A stretch of DNA of 20,077 nucleotides. It comes from Leptospiraceae bacterium. Its GTDB lineage: Bacteria; Spirochaetota; Leptospiria; Turneriellales; Turneriellaceae. Positions within the stretch are counted from its first letter, which is position 1, and each line of letters begins with the position of its first letter. The notes beneath the pieces were generated by a model, which searched no databases, had not been told where the DNA came from, and was given only the letters and a program-made list of their open reading frames with translations. The stretch spans positions 1 through 20,077 of the forward strand of contig JAEUSA010000245.1 in the NCBI GenBank assembly GCA_016788945.1. The letters are read 5' to 3'. Below are positions 1 through 7,565 of this stretch, piece by piece. Both the position numbers and the translations under genes were made by a program.

Positions 1-1199
1 ACTATAACGACACGCTGATTCTGATTTCAGGCGTTAACCTGAAAGGCGGCTACACATCAACTTTTGCAGAAGCCGATCGCAGCATGGCAGATGCCGACAA
101 ATCAAGAATTGCCTATTCGGGTACCGTACTCTTCGCGCTCAATGTCACCTCGGCGACAATAGTCGAAGGGTTTCACATGATGGCCACTGGCACGGCGAGC
201 ACAATGGCGCTCATCGCCGGCTCAGACAATAATTTTACGCTGCGGTACAACCGCATTGAAACCACCGTCGCGCAGCCCGGCCCCTCTTATGGCCTGCTCG
301 TGCAAAACAGCGGCACGAGCCATGCAACCGGGCCTCTCATCGCACACAATGCAATCATCAGCGGCAACGTGACCTCTGCAAGCAGCACGACAGCGGCAGT
401 CCGCCTCGAGAACAGCACTCCCCGGTTGCGCAATAATTATATCAAATCGGGTACCATCGTGCAGGGTATTACCGATTTTCTTTCATTGGCCTCGGGTATT
501 CTGAGCGTGAATTCAGATCCTCTCGTGGTGAGCAACGTTGTTATTGCCAATGCCATATCAGGAGGCAACTTTGCATGGAGTATTGGCGTTTACCACTTTG
601 CAGCAACGGGCGGAACTTATTCAAACAATACGATTGCAACGTTATCAAACCTCGGCAACGCGCACGCCTTTGCCGTCAACGGGGGCAGCGGAAAACCGCT
701 CGTTACCAACAACATCATCTTTAACGCAGCTGGTGGCAGCATCTTCTATGAATGGAACGCGACCGACAATCCGGTTTCGCTGCACAACAACGCGCTTATC
801 GGAGATTCGGGAGGTATTCACTACAATAACAGCGGAGGAACCGCCATACGATCGGCAAACGCTAACCTTGGGCAGATCAACACGGCAGCAAGTACCAACG
901 GCGGTGCTGCTGGTACGGTGAGCGGCAATATTACGGTGCTCAGCAATACCTGTATACCATTCATTAATTACAGTGGTGATGACTGGCGCCTGCAGCAGAA
1001 CAGCTGTTCAGCCAATGAATGGCGCGATTTGCGCTACGGGGGGCGAAATACAAGCTTATCAGACTGCGGTACAGGCAGTGCACCGTGCGGCTCCGTCACA
1101 GATGACATCAACGCTGTCACCCGCACGGCCGTGAACACCGGCTCGTCGCCGCTCACGAATGCCGCGGGTTACAGCATGGGAGCGTACGAGCAGGATTAA
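1..1199 (+). CDS. Secreted right-handed parallel beta-helix protein, 5' end missing
   Basis: The reading frame is open from base 3 leftwards, so the gene starts before the window; the first in-frame ATG (84) is internal. The visible part is about 398 residues of short beta-strands rich in Asn, Ser, Thr and Gly, with recurring turns such as NNYI, NNTI and NNII, as in pectate-lyase-like parallel beta-helices. The segment before the first ATG (GVNLKGGYTSTF) resembles the opening of DUF1565-like surface proteins, and the end (YSMGAYEQD) matches the GAYE-type terminus common in that group. Such proteins are usually exported and bind or modify polysaccharide, but no catalytic residues can be assigned. 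Four Cys near the C-terminus may form disulfides. It converges on the epimerase gene with a 4-base overlap of stop codons. Confidence 0.75.
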   Translation, partial: YNDTLILISGVNLKGGYTSTFAEADRSMADADKSRIAYSGTVLFALNVTSATIVEGFHMMATGTASTMALIAGSDNNFTLRYNRIETTVAQPGPSYGLLVQNSGTSHATGPLIAHNAIISGNVTSASSTTAAVRLENSTPRLRNNYIKSGTIVQGITDFLSLASGILSVNSDPLVVSNVVIANAISGGNFAWSIGVYHFAATGGTYSNNTIATLSNLGNAHAFAVNGGSGKPLVTNNIIFNAAGGSIFYEWNATDNPVSLHNNALIGDSGGIHYNNSGGTAIRSANANLGQINTAASTNGGAAGTVSGNITVLSNTCIPFINYSGDDWRLQQNSCSANEWRDLRYGGRNTSLSDCGTGSAPCGSVTDDINAVTRTAVNTGSSPLTNAAGYSMGAYEQD

Positions 1200-2128
1200 T
1201 TCAGCAACTCGGGTTCTTCGGCAAATATTTCGCGCAACGCTTCGACAAAAGACCGGTTTTGAAAACGCAGATCATGCATGGCTTTGCTGAAGCTGAATTT
1301 TACTCCGAGGCCAACGGGTATCTTGAAAACACGCGCGCCTTTTCCGGCGGCTTCATGCCATGCCGATAAAAAATCGGCAAAATCACGGCTGTCGCCCGTG
1401 GTGTTATATGCCGCTCCCGCAGATTTGTCGTTTTCGAGCGCCGCGACCACTGCATCGGCGACGTCGGCCGCATAGACGAGCGGCCAGCTAAGCCCAGGCA
1501 CCGGCAAGAACGGCAGCCTCATCGCCATTTTGAAGTACGGCATGATATTCGTATCGCGTGCGCCATAGACACCCGACGGCCGCAACGTCGTGAGCCTGAT
1601 ATCATGCTGAGCAGCGAGCTTCCATGCGAGCTCTTCGCTGAGTTGTTTTGTTGCACGATAAGCCCCGCCTTCGCGCGCTTCTCCGTTGATTTGCGATGAT
1701 GTTTCGTCGATTTCACCAAAAATGCTGAACTGGTAAACGGCGACGCTGGAAATATGCACGATGCGCTTTATGCCGTTCTGCGCTGCGGCGTTGAATACGT
1801 TTTCCGTGCCGATCTTATTAGGGCGGTAGTTGTCTTCCCAATTCAGGTTAGTAATCTGATACAACGCCGCATTCGAAACTATGGCGTCGCAGCCGGCAAA
1901 CGCGCTCGCGAGCGAAGAGGCGTCGAGCAGGTCTGCCTTGCGGAATTCGATCGTCGACTTTTGGCCCGGAGGGCCGAAAGCGCCTTCTTTTTTCAGAAAT
2001 GCGGCCTTGTCGACGTTACGCACAACACCGATGACCTGCGCACCACGCGCCAGAAGTGCACGGCATATGTAGACACCGAGCATGCCAGAGGCACCGGTTA
2101 CGGCGATTTTTTTGCTTTTGAGATCCAT
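1196..2128 (-). CDS. NAD(P)-dependent epimerase/dehydrogenase (extended SDR)
   Basis: A 310-residue protein with an N-terminal Rossmann fold: TGASGMLG at residues 11-18 matches the TGxxGxxG nucleotide motif of extended short-chain dehydrogenases. The active site is visible as Ser127/Ser128 and YRATK (Tyr157, Lys161). Families with this layout include 3-beta-hydroxysteroid dehydrogenases and nucleotide-sugar epimerases; the substrate cannot be read from sequence. The start ATG abuts the TAG of the SRPBCC gene with no gap, so it is the last gene of the operon led by the flavin monooxygenase and is probably translated by coupling, as no strong ribosome site is seen. The context favours oxidation or reduction of a hydrophobic alcohol or ketone rather than sugar metabolism (inference). 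Confidence 0.88.
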   Translation of the reverse strand: MDLKSKKIAVTGASGMLGVYICRALLARGAQVIGVVRNVDKAAFLKKEGAFGPPGQKSTIEFRKADLLDASSLASAFAGCDAIVSNAALYQITNLNWEDNYRPNKIGTENVFNAAAQNGIKRIVHISSVAVYQFSIFGEIDETSSQINGEAREGGAYRATKQLSEELAWKLAAQHDIRLTTLRPSGVYGARDTNIMPYFKMAMRLPFLPVPGLSWPLVYAADVADAVVAALENDKSAGAAYNTTGDSRDFADFLSAWHEAAGKGARVFKIPVGLGVKFSFSKAMHDLRFQNRSFVEALREIFAEEPELLN

Positions 2129-2569
2129 CTACCGTTCGCAGCGGGTTTTCAGCGCGCGGTTCATTTCATTATAACTTTCTGTCAGCCTGTCTTGCAATAG
2201 CGGCTTCAGCGCGCCTGCGGCGAGGCCGGTGAAATTTTCCCCGTGCACAAATCGCGTCTTTTGCGGCGAGATCTCCTGCGCTATGAAATAGTGCTCACCG
2301 CTCAGAATATCGCTGGCAATCGGAATCGCCGGTCCTTTCCAACGCAATTCTTTAGCAGACGCATTGGCCACAAGAATTTCGCATGAGGGGATAGGAATTT
2401 CGACCGAAGGAGCAGCCTTAATATTAAAACTGATCTTTTCGCCAACGTAGGGCATGCCGTTGATCTTGGTAATGACCGGGTTCCATGAGGCATAGTCCGG
2501 AAAGTTCACCAATACTTTATACACTGCTTCTGCAGGCGCGTTAATTTCAATTTCTGTGCGGATTTCCAT
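2129..2569 (-). CDS. SRPBCC-family (START/Bet v 1-like) protein
   Basis: A 146-residue protein that opens with IEINAPAEAVYKVLVNFPDYASWNPVI, the typical start of the SRPBCC/polyketide-cyclase-like fold (shown in part here: strand, then the APAEAVY helix, then the YxxWNP loop). The fold forms a deep hydrophobic cavity for lipids, sterols or polyketides. It has no signal peptide, so it is cytoplasmic. It lies between the monooxygenase and the epimerase with an excellent ribosome site (AAGGAGG) just upstream and only an 11-base gap to the monooxygenase stop. A role in carrying or processing the monooxygenase substrate is likely but inferred. Confidence 0.85.
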   Translation of the reverse strand: MEIRTEIEINAPAEAVYKVLVNFPDYASWNPVITKINGMPYVGEKISFNIKAAPSVEIPIPSCEILVANASAKELRWKGPAIPIASDILSGEHYFIAQEISPQKTRFVHGENFTGLAAGALKPLLQDRLTESYNEMNRALKTRCER

Positions 2570-2570
2570 G

Positions 2571-2580
2571 ATTCCTCCTT
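2571..2580 (-). promoter_or_regulatory. Strong ribosome binding site of the SRPBCC gene
   Basis: Minus-strand AAGGAGGAAT directly precedes the ATG at 2569. It is the strongest Shine-Dalgarno sequence in the window. It falls just after the monooxygenase stop and downstream of a strong hairpin, so the SRPBCC gene can be translated independently of its upstream neighbour. Confidence 0.75.
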
Positions 2581-4251
2581 CTATACAAGGGTCGATACCT
2601 TGCCGAGCTTTTTGCCATTCTCCCGCATCCCCGCCCCTTCTCCCGTAGGGAGAAGGGGGTTCTCCGCCTCCCCTCTCGCTACGGGAGAGGGAATTGAGGG
2701 GTGAGGGCCGCGAAATTCGTAATCATCGAGGTCGAAAAAGTGGCTGTGCCACCACACCTCTGCGTACGTCATTGGCCGCATAAACGGTGCATCGCCGTGG
2801 CGGTCAAAATAGTAGCTGTTGGCGCTCGCGCAGTTGTTGTTGAAAAACACCGTTCCGGCCATACGCTGCATGATGTCGGCATGATAACGATCGTGCGCCT
2901 CTTGCCGTGGCTCCGCGTACGTCGCGCCACGCTTATGCGCTTCTTTAATAACGCGCACAAGATGGTGCGATTGGTTTTCTACCATCTGAAACCACGACGC
3001 TCCCGTGGCAGCATATGGCCCCAACATGATAAACAGATTCGGGAAATTCGGTACAGAGATGCCCTCATAGGCCTGATAACGTTCTTCGTCGAAGAACGTG
3101 CCAAGCTCTTTGCCCTGCAGACCATTTACGGGAAAAGGCGGAGTATTCCCTTTTTCGAAAGTTTTGAAACCGGTTGCGGTAATCAGCACATCGATCTCAC
3201 GGTTTTTGCCGTCTTCACTTACAATGCTGTTTTCGGTGATGCGATCAATACCTTCAGTAACGAGTTCGACGTTTTCGCGATTAAACGATTTCAGATATTC
3301 ATTGTGAAAACTGGGACGCTTGCAACCAAAGCCATAAGTGGGCGTCAGTTTTTGGCGAATTGCGGGATCCACGACCTGTTTCGCCAGATGGTCAAGGCAG
3401 ATATTCTCGAAAAATTTCGTGATCTGCGGATATTTTTTGTAGTTGATGACACCGAGCACCATTACCGCTTCGGTGATAGAGTTGGTTATGCCGCGCAGCA
3501 ACCATTGCAGTCCTGGTATGTACTTCAGAGCAAGCTTAACCCCTTTTGCAATTTCAGCGTCAGGTTTCGGCAGAATCCAGATCGGCGTGCGTTGGTAGAC
3601 ATGTAGCTCACGCACAATCGGTGCCAACGCAGGAACGAGCTGCACACTCGTTGCACCGGTGCCGATAATGCCGACGCGTTTTCCCCTGAGATCAAAGGCG
3701 TGATCCCAACGCGCGGTGTGAATTTTTTTGCCGGTGAACGAACTAATACCTTGAATGTCGGGAAATTTCGGAATCGTGAGGCCGCCGGTCGCAATAATCA
3801 GATAGCGTGATTTTAGCACCTCGCCGCTCTTGAGCGTCGTTATCCAGGTGTGCGTGTGGAGATCGAAGCTGCTCGTCTCGACCTCGCAGTTAAAACGCAT
3901 GTGCGGGCGTACGCCATATTTTTCCGCACAATGATCTGCATATTTTTTGAGCTCCGCGCCCGGTGCAAAGACACGCGACCAGTCAGGCAACTGCTCATAC
4001 GAAAACGAATAGGTGAACGATGTGATATCGACGGCGATGCCGGGATACGTGTTATCGCGCCAGGTGCCACCAAGGTCTGCGGCCTTTTCAAGCACAATAA
4101 AAGGGATTCCCGCCTCTTTAAGCTTGATGCCGGCACCGATGCCCGAAAAACCTGACCCGACAATGAGCGCTTCAGTATCGAGTCCCGGCTTGCTTTCAGC
4201 ACCCTGTGTGCGGATCGCCCCTGAATCTGTGGTAACTGCCCGTTTATTCAT
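2581..4251 (-). CDS. Flavin-containing monooxygenase, Baeyer-Villiger type
   Basis: A 556-residue FAD/NADPH enzyme of the Baeyer-Villiger/FMO group, which inserts oxygen next to ketones or oxidises heteroatoms. The FAD site is GSGFSG (residues 32-37). The Baeyer-Villiger fingerprint FxGxxxHTxxW(P/D) is met by FTGKKIHTARWD (172-183). The NADPH site is GTGATS (197-202), and the ATG motif is in ITATGF. The start chosen is the ATG at 4251, which has AAGGGGG five bases upstream; an in-frame TTG at 4284 lacks such a site. The last 41 residues (from PHPSIPSP) do not look like family sequence but are translated from a palindromic repeat (2634-2708). First gene of the operon; a divergent TetR gene probably controls it. 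Confidence 0.92.
   Translation of the reverse strand: MNKRAVTTDSGAIRTQGAESKPGLDTEALIVGSGFSGIGAGIKLKEAGIPFIVLEKAADLGGTWRDNTYPGIAVDITSFTYSFSYEQLPDWSRVFAPGAELKKYADHCAEKYGVRPHMRFNCEVETSSFDLHTHTWITTLKSGEVLKSRYLIIATGGLTIPKFPDIQGISSFTGKKIHTARWDHAFDLRGKRVGIIGTGATSVQLVPALAPIVRELHVYQRTPIWILPKPDAEIAKGVKLALKYIPGLQWLLRGITNSITEAVMVLGVINYKKYPQITKFFENICLDHLAKQVVDPAIRQKLTPTYGFGCKRPSFHNEYLKSFNRENVELVTEGIDRITENSIVSEDGKNREIDVLITATGFKTFEKGNTPPFPVNGLQGKELGTFFDEERYQAYEGISVPNFPNLFIMLGPYAATGASWFQMVENQSHHLVRVIKEAHKRGATYAEPRQEAHDRYHADIMQRMAGTVFFNNNCASANSYYFDRHGDAPFMRPMTYAEVWWHSHFFDLDDYEFRGPHPSIPSPVARGEAENPLLPTGEGAGMRENGKKLGKVSTLV
2634..2708 (-). repeat. Palindromic REP-like repeat inside the 3' end of the monooxygenase gene
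   Basis: Two GC-rich hairpins lie in tandem. The first has a perfect 11-bp stem, 2634-2644 (CCCCTTCTCCC) with 2648-2658, around a 3-base loop. The second pairs CCCTCTC (2671-2677) with GAGAGGG (2685-2691). On the minus strand the unit begins CCCTCACCCCTCAATTCCC, the style of a widely dispersed repeat whose translations give PHPxPLP...GEGAGMRE peptides in many bacteria. Here it supplies most of the monooxygenase C-terminal tail. At the RNA level the hairpins sit between the monooxygenase body and the SRPBCC gene and could protect or attenuate the message. Confidence 0.75.
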
Positions 4252-4256
4252 GAAAT

Positions 4257-4263
4257 CCCCCTT
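4257..4263 (-). promoter_or_regulatory. Ribosome binding site that fixes the monooxygenase start
   Basis: Minus-strand AAGGGGG lies five bases before the ATG at 4251. It supports this start over the upstream in-frame TTG at 4284. Confidence 0.6.
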
Positions 4264-4287
4264 TTTGGCAAGGCTATAAGCCAATAA

Positions 4288-4301
4288 AATGACAAGTCAT
4301 T
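4288..4301. promoter_or_regulatory. Inverted repeat, candidate TetR operator
   Basis: AATGAC-AA-GTCATT is an inverted repeat with perfect 6-base arms. It lies 37-50 bases upstream of the monooxygenase ATG, in the divergent region shared with the TetR gene, where TetR-family dimers usually bind to repress neighbours. The surrounding sequence is AT-rich; a TATAAAAT stretch at 4364-4371 could be the -10 element of the TetR gene. Confidence 0.5.
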
Positions 4302-4409
4302 CCGTAAATTATTTTTTCTTTTGCTGTTTTTTATTGGGTTTATTTAGGAAAAAATGGAAGCAATATAAAATTACCTGACGCGGCGTTCCGAAAATTCACC
4401 ATTACCGCA

Positions 4410-5027
4410 GTGGCCCGTCCCGAAGTCAGTGCGGAACAAAAAAAAGTCAAACGCGACGCTATCCTGTCGGCCGCGCGGGAAGTTTTTGCCGAAAAAGGCT
4501 TTCATGCTGCGGGTATAGCCGATATCGCCGCCCGCCTCGACGTCGGCCACGGTACGATCTACCGCTACTTCGACAACAAGCTCGATATTTTTCTGACACT
4601 CTATGACGCGATCAGTGCGGATTTTCTGCGTATTGCACAGGGTACCCGCCCCGACCTCTCGCATACTATAGAAGATTATGTGGGTGAAATGCAGCGTTTC
4701 TGCATGGAGTTCAGCCAGATATTCCTGCGCGAGATCAGTCATTTGCGCATTTTTTTCGATGAAGTGCACGCAGCGCCAGAGATACGCAGACGCTTTGAAG
4801 CTTCGCAGCAGGCTTTTCAGCTGGCGACAGAGCGCTTTCTCGATATCGGTCGCGACAAAGGTTTTTTGCGCGGCGAATTGCATATACCCAGCACGGCGCG
4901 CCTGCTCAATGCGATGATACTCGATGCGATGCGGGCTTCGGTAGAACCTGCCACGGCGTCGAATAATCTGCTGCTTCTGGCCATGACGCTGATCGAAGTT
5001 TTTACCAAAGGCGCGCTGAACCGCTAG
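4410..5027 (+). CDS. TetR/AcrR-family transcriptional regulator
   Basis: A 205-residue one-component regulator. The N-terminal DNA-binding domain is typical: residues 15-57 contain ILSAAREVFAEKG and then the helix-turn-helix IADIAARLDVGHGTIYRYF. The rest is the helical ligand-binding and dimer domain. The start is a GTG with no visible Shine-Dalgarno sequence; no better in-frame start exists upstream, so it may be weakly translated or leaderless-like. It is divergent from the monooxygenase operon, 158 bases away, with a 14-bp inverted repeat between. By family habit it should repress that operon and be released by a substrate-like lipid or ketone. The haemoglobin gene follows after 44 bases. 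Confidence 0.9.
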   Translation: MARPEVSAEQKKVKRDAILSAAREVFAEKGFHAAGIADIAARLDVGHGTIYRYFDNKLDIFLTLYDAISADFLRIAQGTRPDLSHTIEDYVGEMQRFCMEFSQIFLREISHLRIFFDEVHAAPEIRRRFEASQQAFQLATERFLDIGRDKGFLRGELHIPSTARLLNAMILDAMRASVEPATASNNLLLLAMTLIEVFTKGALNR

Positions 5028-5071
5028 CAGGTCGGCAGCCTCCCGCAATCCGCATTCATTTCGTTTGACAC

Positions 5072-5446
5072 ATGAATAGCAATCATATCTTTCGCGTTAT
5101 GGATGCAGCAGCACTCGGCGGTAAACACGTGTTCGAGGCCGTTGTCGATAATTTCTATGCGCGCGTATTGCTCGATCAGGCGCTGGCGCCTTATTTTGCC
5201 AATGCGTCAATGGCTGAACTAAGGCGACACCAGGTAGAATTTCTGCAGTGCATACTTTCAGGTGACACCTATCAGGGCCGCTCAATGGCCGAGGCGCATA
5301 AAAACATGGGCATCACCGAAGAACACTTTGGCAAAGTCGCGGCACACCTCGCTGCGGCGCTCGATTACGGTCACGTCGATGCCACCCTGAAGGAAAAACT
5401 GCTTACAGCAGCTCTCAATCTCAAAAATGAGATTATCCATAAGTGA
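5072..5446 (+). CDS. Group I truncated haemoglobin (trHbN type)
   Basis: A 124-residue 2-on-2 globin. The GG turn (residues 16-17), FYARVL with B10 Tyr29, LRRHQVEF with E7 Leu50 and E11 Gln54, YQGRSM and the proximal F8 His76 in AHKNMGI all match group I truncated haemoglobins. A Tyr B10/Gln E11 pocket is that of trHbN proteins, which bind oxygen tightly and oxidise nitric oxide to nitrate. E15 is Leu58 where the mycobacterial protein has Phe. The ATG at 5072 has no clear ribosome site; an in-frame ATG at 5099 also leaves the globin fold nearly whole. A TTGACA lies at 5065-5070. The next gene overlaps the stop, so they are probably co-translated. Confidence 0.92.
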   Translation: MNSNHIFRVMDAAALGGKHVFEAVVDNFYARVLLDQALAPYFANASMAELRRHQVEFLQCILSGDTYQGRSMAEAHKNMGITEEHFGKVAAHLAAALDYGHVDATLKEKLLTAALNLKNEIIHK

Positions 5447-5670
5447 TTGTGAGTTTTATGAGCGTCATTACCAATCGAATCGAAGAACAGATCTCTATTC
5501 TGGAAAAAACAGCCGCGGCCATGAGTGAAACAGCGCGCATGATTGCGATCAAAGCCACGCAAGTCACGCAGGCTGCGATGGAGTTAGCAATGCAGGCTTC
5601 GAAACTGTTAGGTCAGGCAGCAGACTTGAAAAAACTGCTGCCCGTCATCGCCAGCGAATTGCGCGATTAG
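5443..5670 (+). CDS. Small helical (coiled-coil) protein, unknown function
   Basis: A 75-residue protein from a GTG that overlaps the haemoglobin stop (GTGA), or 70 residues from the ATG at 5458. It is almost entirely predicted helix with hydrophobics at heptad-like spacing (RIEEQISILEKTAAAM, then ATQVTQAAMELAMQASKLL). It is rich in Ala, Met and Gln and has no Cys and no membrane segment. The look is that of a coiled-coil or methyl-accepting-like signalling helix without other domains. Position and overlap suggest expression with the haemoglobin, perhaps as a partner; no family was recognised. Confidence 0.65.
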   Translation: MIVSFMSVITNRIEEQISILEKTAAAMSETARMIAIKATQVTQAAMELAMQASKLLGQAADLKKLLPVIASELRD

Positions 5671-5671
5671 A

Positions 5672-6487
5672 TTATTGCGCTTTGTTACCGACGCCGATGA
5701 GCGCGCGTGAATGTAGTGTCGCGGGTAGCGGCGGCAGATTCTTTTCCAGATAATCAAGAATTACCAGTCGCTTTTCTTGCCAAGCAGCGGCTCCGAGATT
5801 TTTTCGCATCAGTTCAAGCGGCGCACTGCCGCGCACCATCGACTCGAGGAAAACTTCCGGTGCAGAAAGTTGCCACGCGCCATCGAACGCTGTTACCGTG
5901 ACGTCTGTAAAACCCGCCAGCGACATTTCTTCGCGGAAAAAATCGGGGTTTTCGAGACTCAACATATTCGTTTTTGGTTCGGGGCGCTCGGGAAATGCGG
6001 CACGCAGTGAACCAAACATCAACTGCATGAGCGGCGATTCGGAAACCGGTGCCCAGCTTGAAACCGCGGCGCGGCCGCCGGGTTTCAGCGTACGGTAAAT
6101 TTCGCGAAAACCGGCCAGCCGGTCGGGAAAAAACATTAATCCGAACATTGAAAAAGCAAAATCAAAAATGTTGTCTGCATATTCGAGTTTCTGCCCATCC
6201 ATCAGACGGATTTCGATATTGTGCGCGCCGCTGATGGCCGCTTCCCGGCGCAACACCGCGAGCATCGCCTCGGAAAAATCAATTGCGCTAATTCGCGCCG
6301 CGCTTTCGGCGAGCATGAGCGAGAGAGTGCCCGGCCCGCACGCGACATCGAGCACCTGTGAGCCCGGTTGATAGCCTGAAAGCTCAATCGCTTTGCGGCA
6401 ATATTGGCGAAACATGGGTACGGTTTCTACCTGGTAACCTTCGGCAACGAGGTTCCATGGTTCGCTTTGCGAAAGAGGATTAGCCAT
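5672..6487 (-). CDS. Class I SAM-dependent methyltransferase
   Basis: About 271 residues. Motif I is VLDVACGPGT (residues 45-54), the SAM-binding glycine loop. An acidic residue ends the next strand (AIDFSEAM), and IRLMDGQKLEY and FSMFGLMFFPD follow. The post-motif FREIYRTLKPGGRAAVSSW is typical of the Methyltransf_11/25 (UbiE-like) group. The substrate is unknown. The frame extends upstream to an ATG at 6568, but those 27 residues are Arg-rich, unlike the family, so the ATG at 6487 is preferred. A sigma-70-like promoter at 6583-6610 would give a start near 6576, which leaves both possible. The 3' end lies one base beyond the small helical gene, convergent. Confidence 0.88.
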   Translation of the reverse strand: MANPLSQSEPWNLVAEGYQVETVPMFRQYCRKAIELSGYQPGSQVLDVACGPGTLSLMLAESAARISAIDFSEAMLAVLRREAAISGAHNIEIRLMDGQKLEYADNIFDFAFSMFGLMFFPDRLAGFREIYRTLKPGGRAAVSSWAPVSESPLMQLMFGSLRAAFPERPEPKTNMLSLENPDFFREEMSLAGFTDVTVTAFDGAWQLSAPEVFLESMVRGSAPLELMRKNLGAAAWQEKRLVILDYLEKNLPPLPATLHSRALIGVGNKAQ

Positions 6488-6582
6488 ACAAAATCGGTAG
6501 GGCCACCGTACGGTGCGCGCACGACCGCGCGGAAAGCACTTCCGGAGTCTCGTCTGAGCATTGAACATGGCTGTCAGTAATT

Positions 6583-6610
6583 TGTATATATGGATTAATA
6601 GATCTGTGAA
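6583..6610 (-). promoter_or_regulatory. Sigma-70-like promoter of the methyltransferase gene
   Basis: Minus-strand TTCACA (6605-6610) matches TTGACA at five of six bases, and TATACA (6583-6588) matches TATAAT at four of six, with a 16-base spacer. Transcription would start near 6576. The -35 box lies inside an inverted repeat, ATAGATC (6598-6604) with GATCTAT (6622-6628), which could be an operator. Confidence 0.4.
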
Positions 6611-6628
6611 TATTTATTTCCGATCTAT
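6598..6628. promoter_or_regulatory. Inverted repeat in the divergent methyltransferase/barrel region
   Basis: ATAGATC (6598-6604) and GATCTAT (6622-6628) are perfect 7-base arms separated by 17 bases in AT-rich DNA between two divergent genes. The spacing would suit a regulator dimer spanning about two helical turns, or a stem-loop in the leader of the barrel gene. Confidence 0.35.
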
Positions 6629-6651
6629 ACCTGTGTAGGTAACTTAGAAAT

Positions 6652-7551
6652 ATGTCACACACCAACGGGAATTTCACGCGCAAAAAAATCCGCACCATAT
6701 TCTATGCGACGTTTACCATTGGCTTGGCGCTCATCACCCAGTCGCTGCACAGCGCAACGCAGGCTAACTTCAGCGTATCTGCCCCGCCACTGCCGTGGTT
6801 TGAGTTCGAAAAAGGACAGTGGGACCTGCGTCTCGCGGGTAACTACACCAGCGTCAGCGGCAAAGAATCGGGAACGAATAAAGAAGTCAGCGTCACCGGT
6901 GGCGGCGTGAGTGTTGTCGGCCGTTATGCATTCAACGACTATCTGGCGGCAGATTTTGGATATTATTTCGTCGGCATCGGCGGTGGCACAACGGCGCCGA
7001 AAACTTTTAACATCGCGCTCTATATGAATACTTGGAATCCAAACCTCGAGGTGCAGGTAATACGCAACGAGCGCGTCAGCTGGATACTTTTTGCCGGCGC
7101 ACTCTGGTCATTCACACCGGGAGAACTCACCACCTACAGTACATCGGGCGTGGCGACAGGGTCATACGGGTTTAATATCTATCTGAGCGGCCCGCAGTTC
7201 GGCACGCAGCTATCTATCAAGGCTGCAGATTTTGCCTTTTCTCCGTTCGTGCTGATCCAGAGCCTGTCGGGAAACTTCTACGTGTATTATCCCTCCAGCA
7301 CGGCTTCAGTGCCTGCGTTCACCATGACCTCGTTCGGCATCGACGTAACCTATGTGCCATGGAACATTACGCTCAGCAGCGTGATCAACCAGGCCTCGGC
7401 CGCCGCGCAGAATTCGGGCTACGACACATTATACCTTGCGCTGAGTTATGACTTCCGTTGGGGTGTGGCGCCTAAAGCCGAAGTCACTCCGCCCGCCGAA
7501 GAGCCACCGCCACCGCCCAAACGCCAACCAAAAGCTAAAGCAAAACGCTGA
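6652..7551 (+). CDS. Outer-membrane beta-barrel protein with proline-rich C-terminal tail
   Basis: 299 residues. A basic N-terminus (RKKIR) and hydrophobic stretch ending HSATQA form a signal peptide of about 38 residues. The mature part alternates polar and hydrophobic residues in strands about ten long (GQWDLRLAGNYTSV, DYLAADFGYYFVGIG, YDTLYLALSYDFRW), as in outer-membrane barrels. The barrel ends at YDFRWGVAP and is followed by a 22-residue tail rich in Pro, Lys and Ala (TPPAEEPPPPPKRQPKAKAKR), probably periplasmic. No specific family was recognised and the role is unknown. The next barrel gene begins 14 bases later behind an AAGGAG site, so the two form an operon. Confidence 0.8.
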   Translation: MSHTNGNFTRKKIRTIFYATFTIGLALITQSLHSATQANFSVSAPPLPWFEFEKGQWDLRLAGNYTSVSGKESGTNKEVSVTGGGVSVVGRYAFNDYLAADFGYYFVGIGGGTTAPKTFNIALYMNTWNPNLEVQVIRNERVSWILFAGALWSFTPGELTTYSTSGVATGSYGFNIYLSGPQFGTQLSIKAADFAFSPFVLIQSLSGNFYVYYPSSTASVPAFTMTSFGIDVTYVPWNITLSSVINQASAAAQNSGYDTLYLALSYDFRWGVAPKAEVTPPAEEPPPPPKRQPKAKAKR

Positions 7552-7552
7552 T

Positions 7553-7558
7553 AAGGAG
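7553..7558 (+). promoter_or_regulatory. Ribosome binding site of the second barrel gene
   Basis: AAGGAG seven bases before the ATG at 7566, two bases after the stop of the previous gene. The same arrangement (stop, AAGGAG, ATG) recurs at 16763-16774. Confidence 0.7.
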
Positions 7559-7565
7559 AATACCG

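Noticed and set aside
2701..3606. Long plus-strand frame (301 codons) opposite the monooxygenase gene.
   Set aside because: It mirrors a clear FAD/NADPH enzyme on the minus strand, has no recognisable domain and shows no ribosome site; it is a shadow frame.
4371..5048. Long minus-strand frame (225 codons) opposite the TetR gene.
   Set aside because: The plus strand encodes a textbook TetR protein with a full helix-turn-helix; the minus frame has no family features.
5065..5091. TTGACA (5065-5070) and TATCTT (5086-5091) as a promoter for the haemoglobin gene.
   Set aside because: The 15-base spacer is short, the -10 is poor, and transcription would start after the ATG at 5072; only a start at 5099 would fit.
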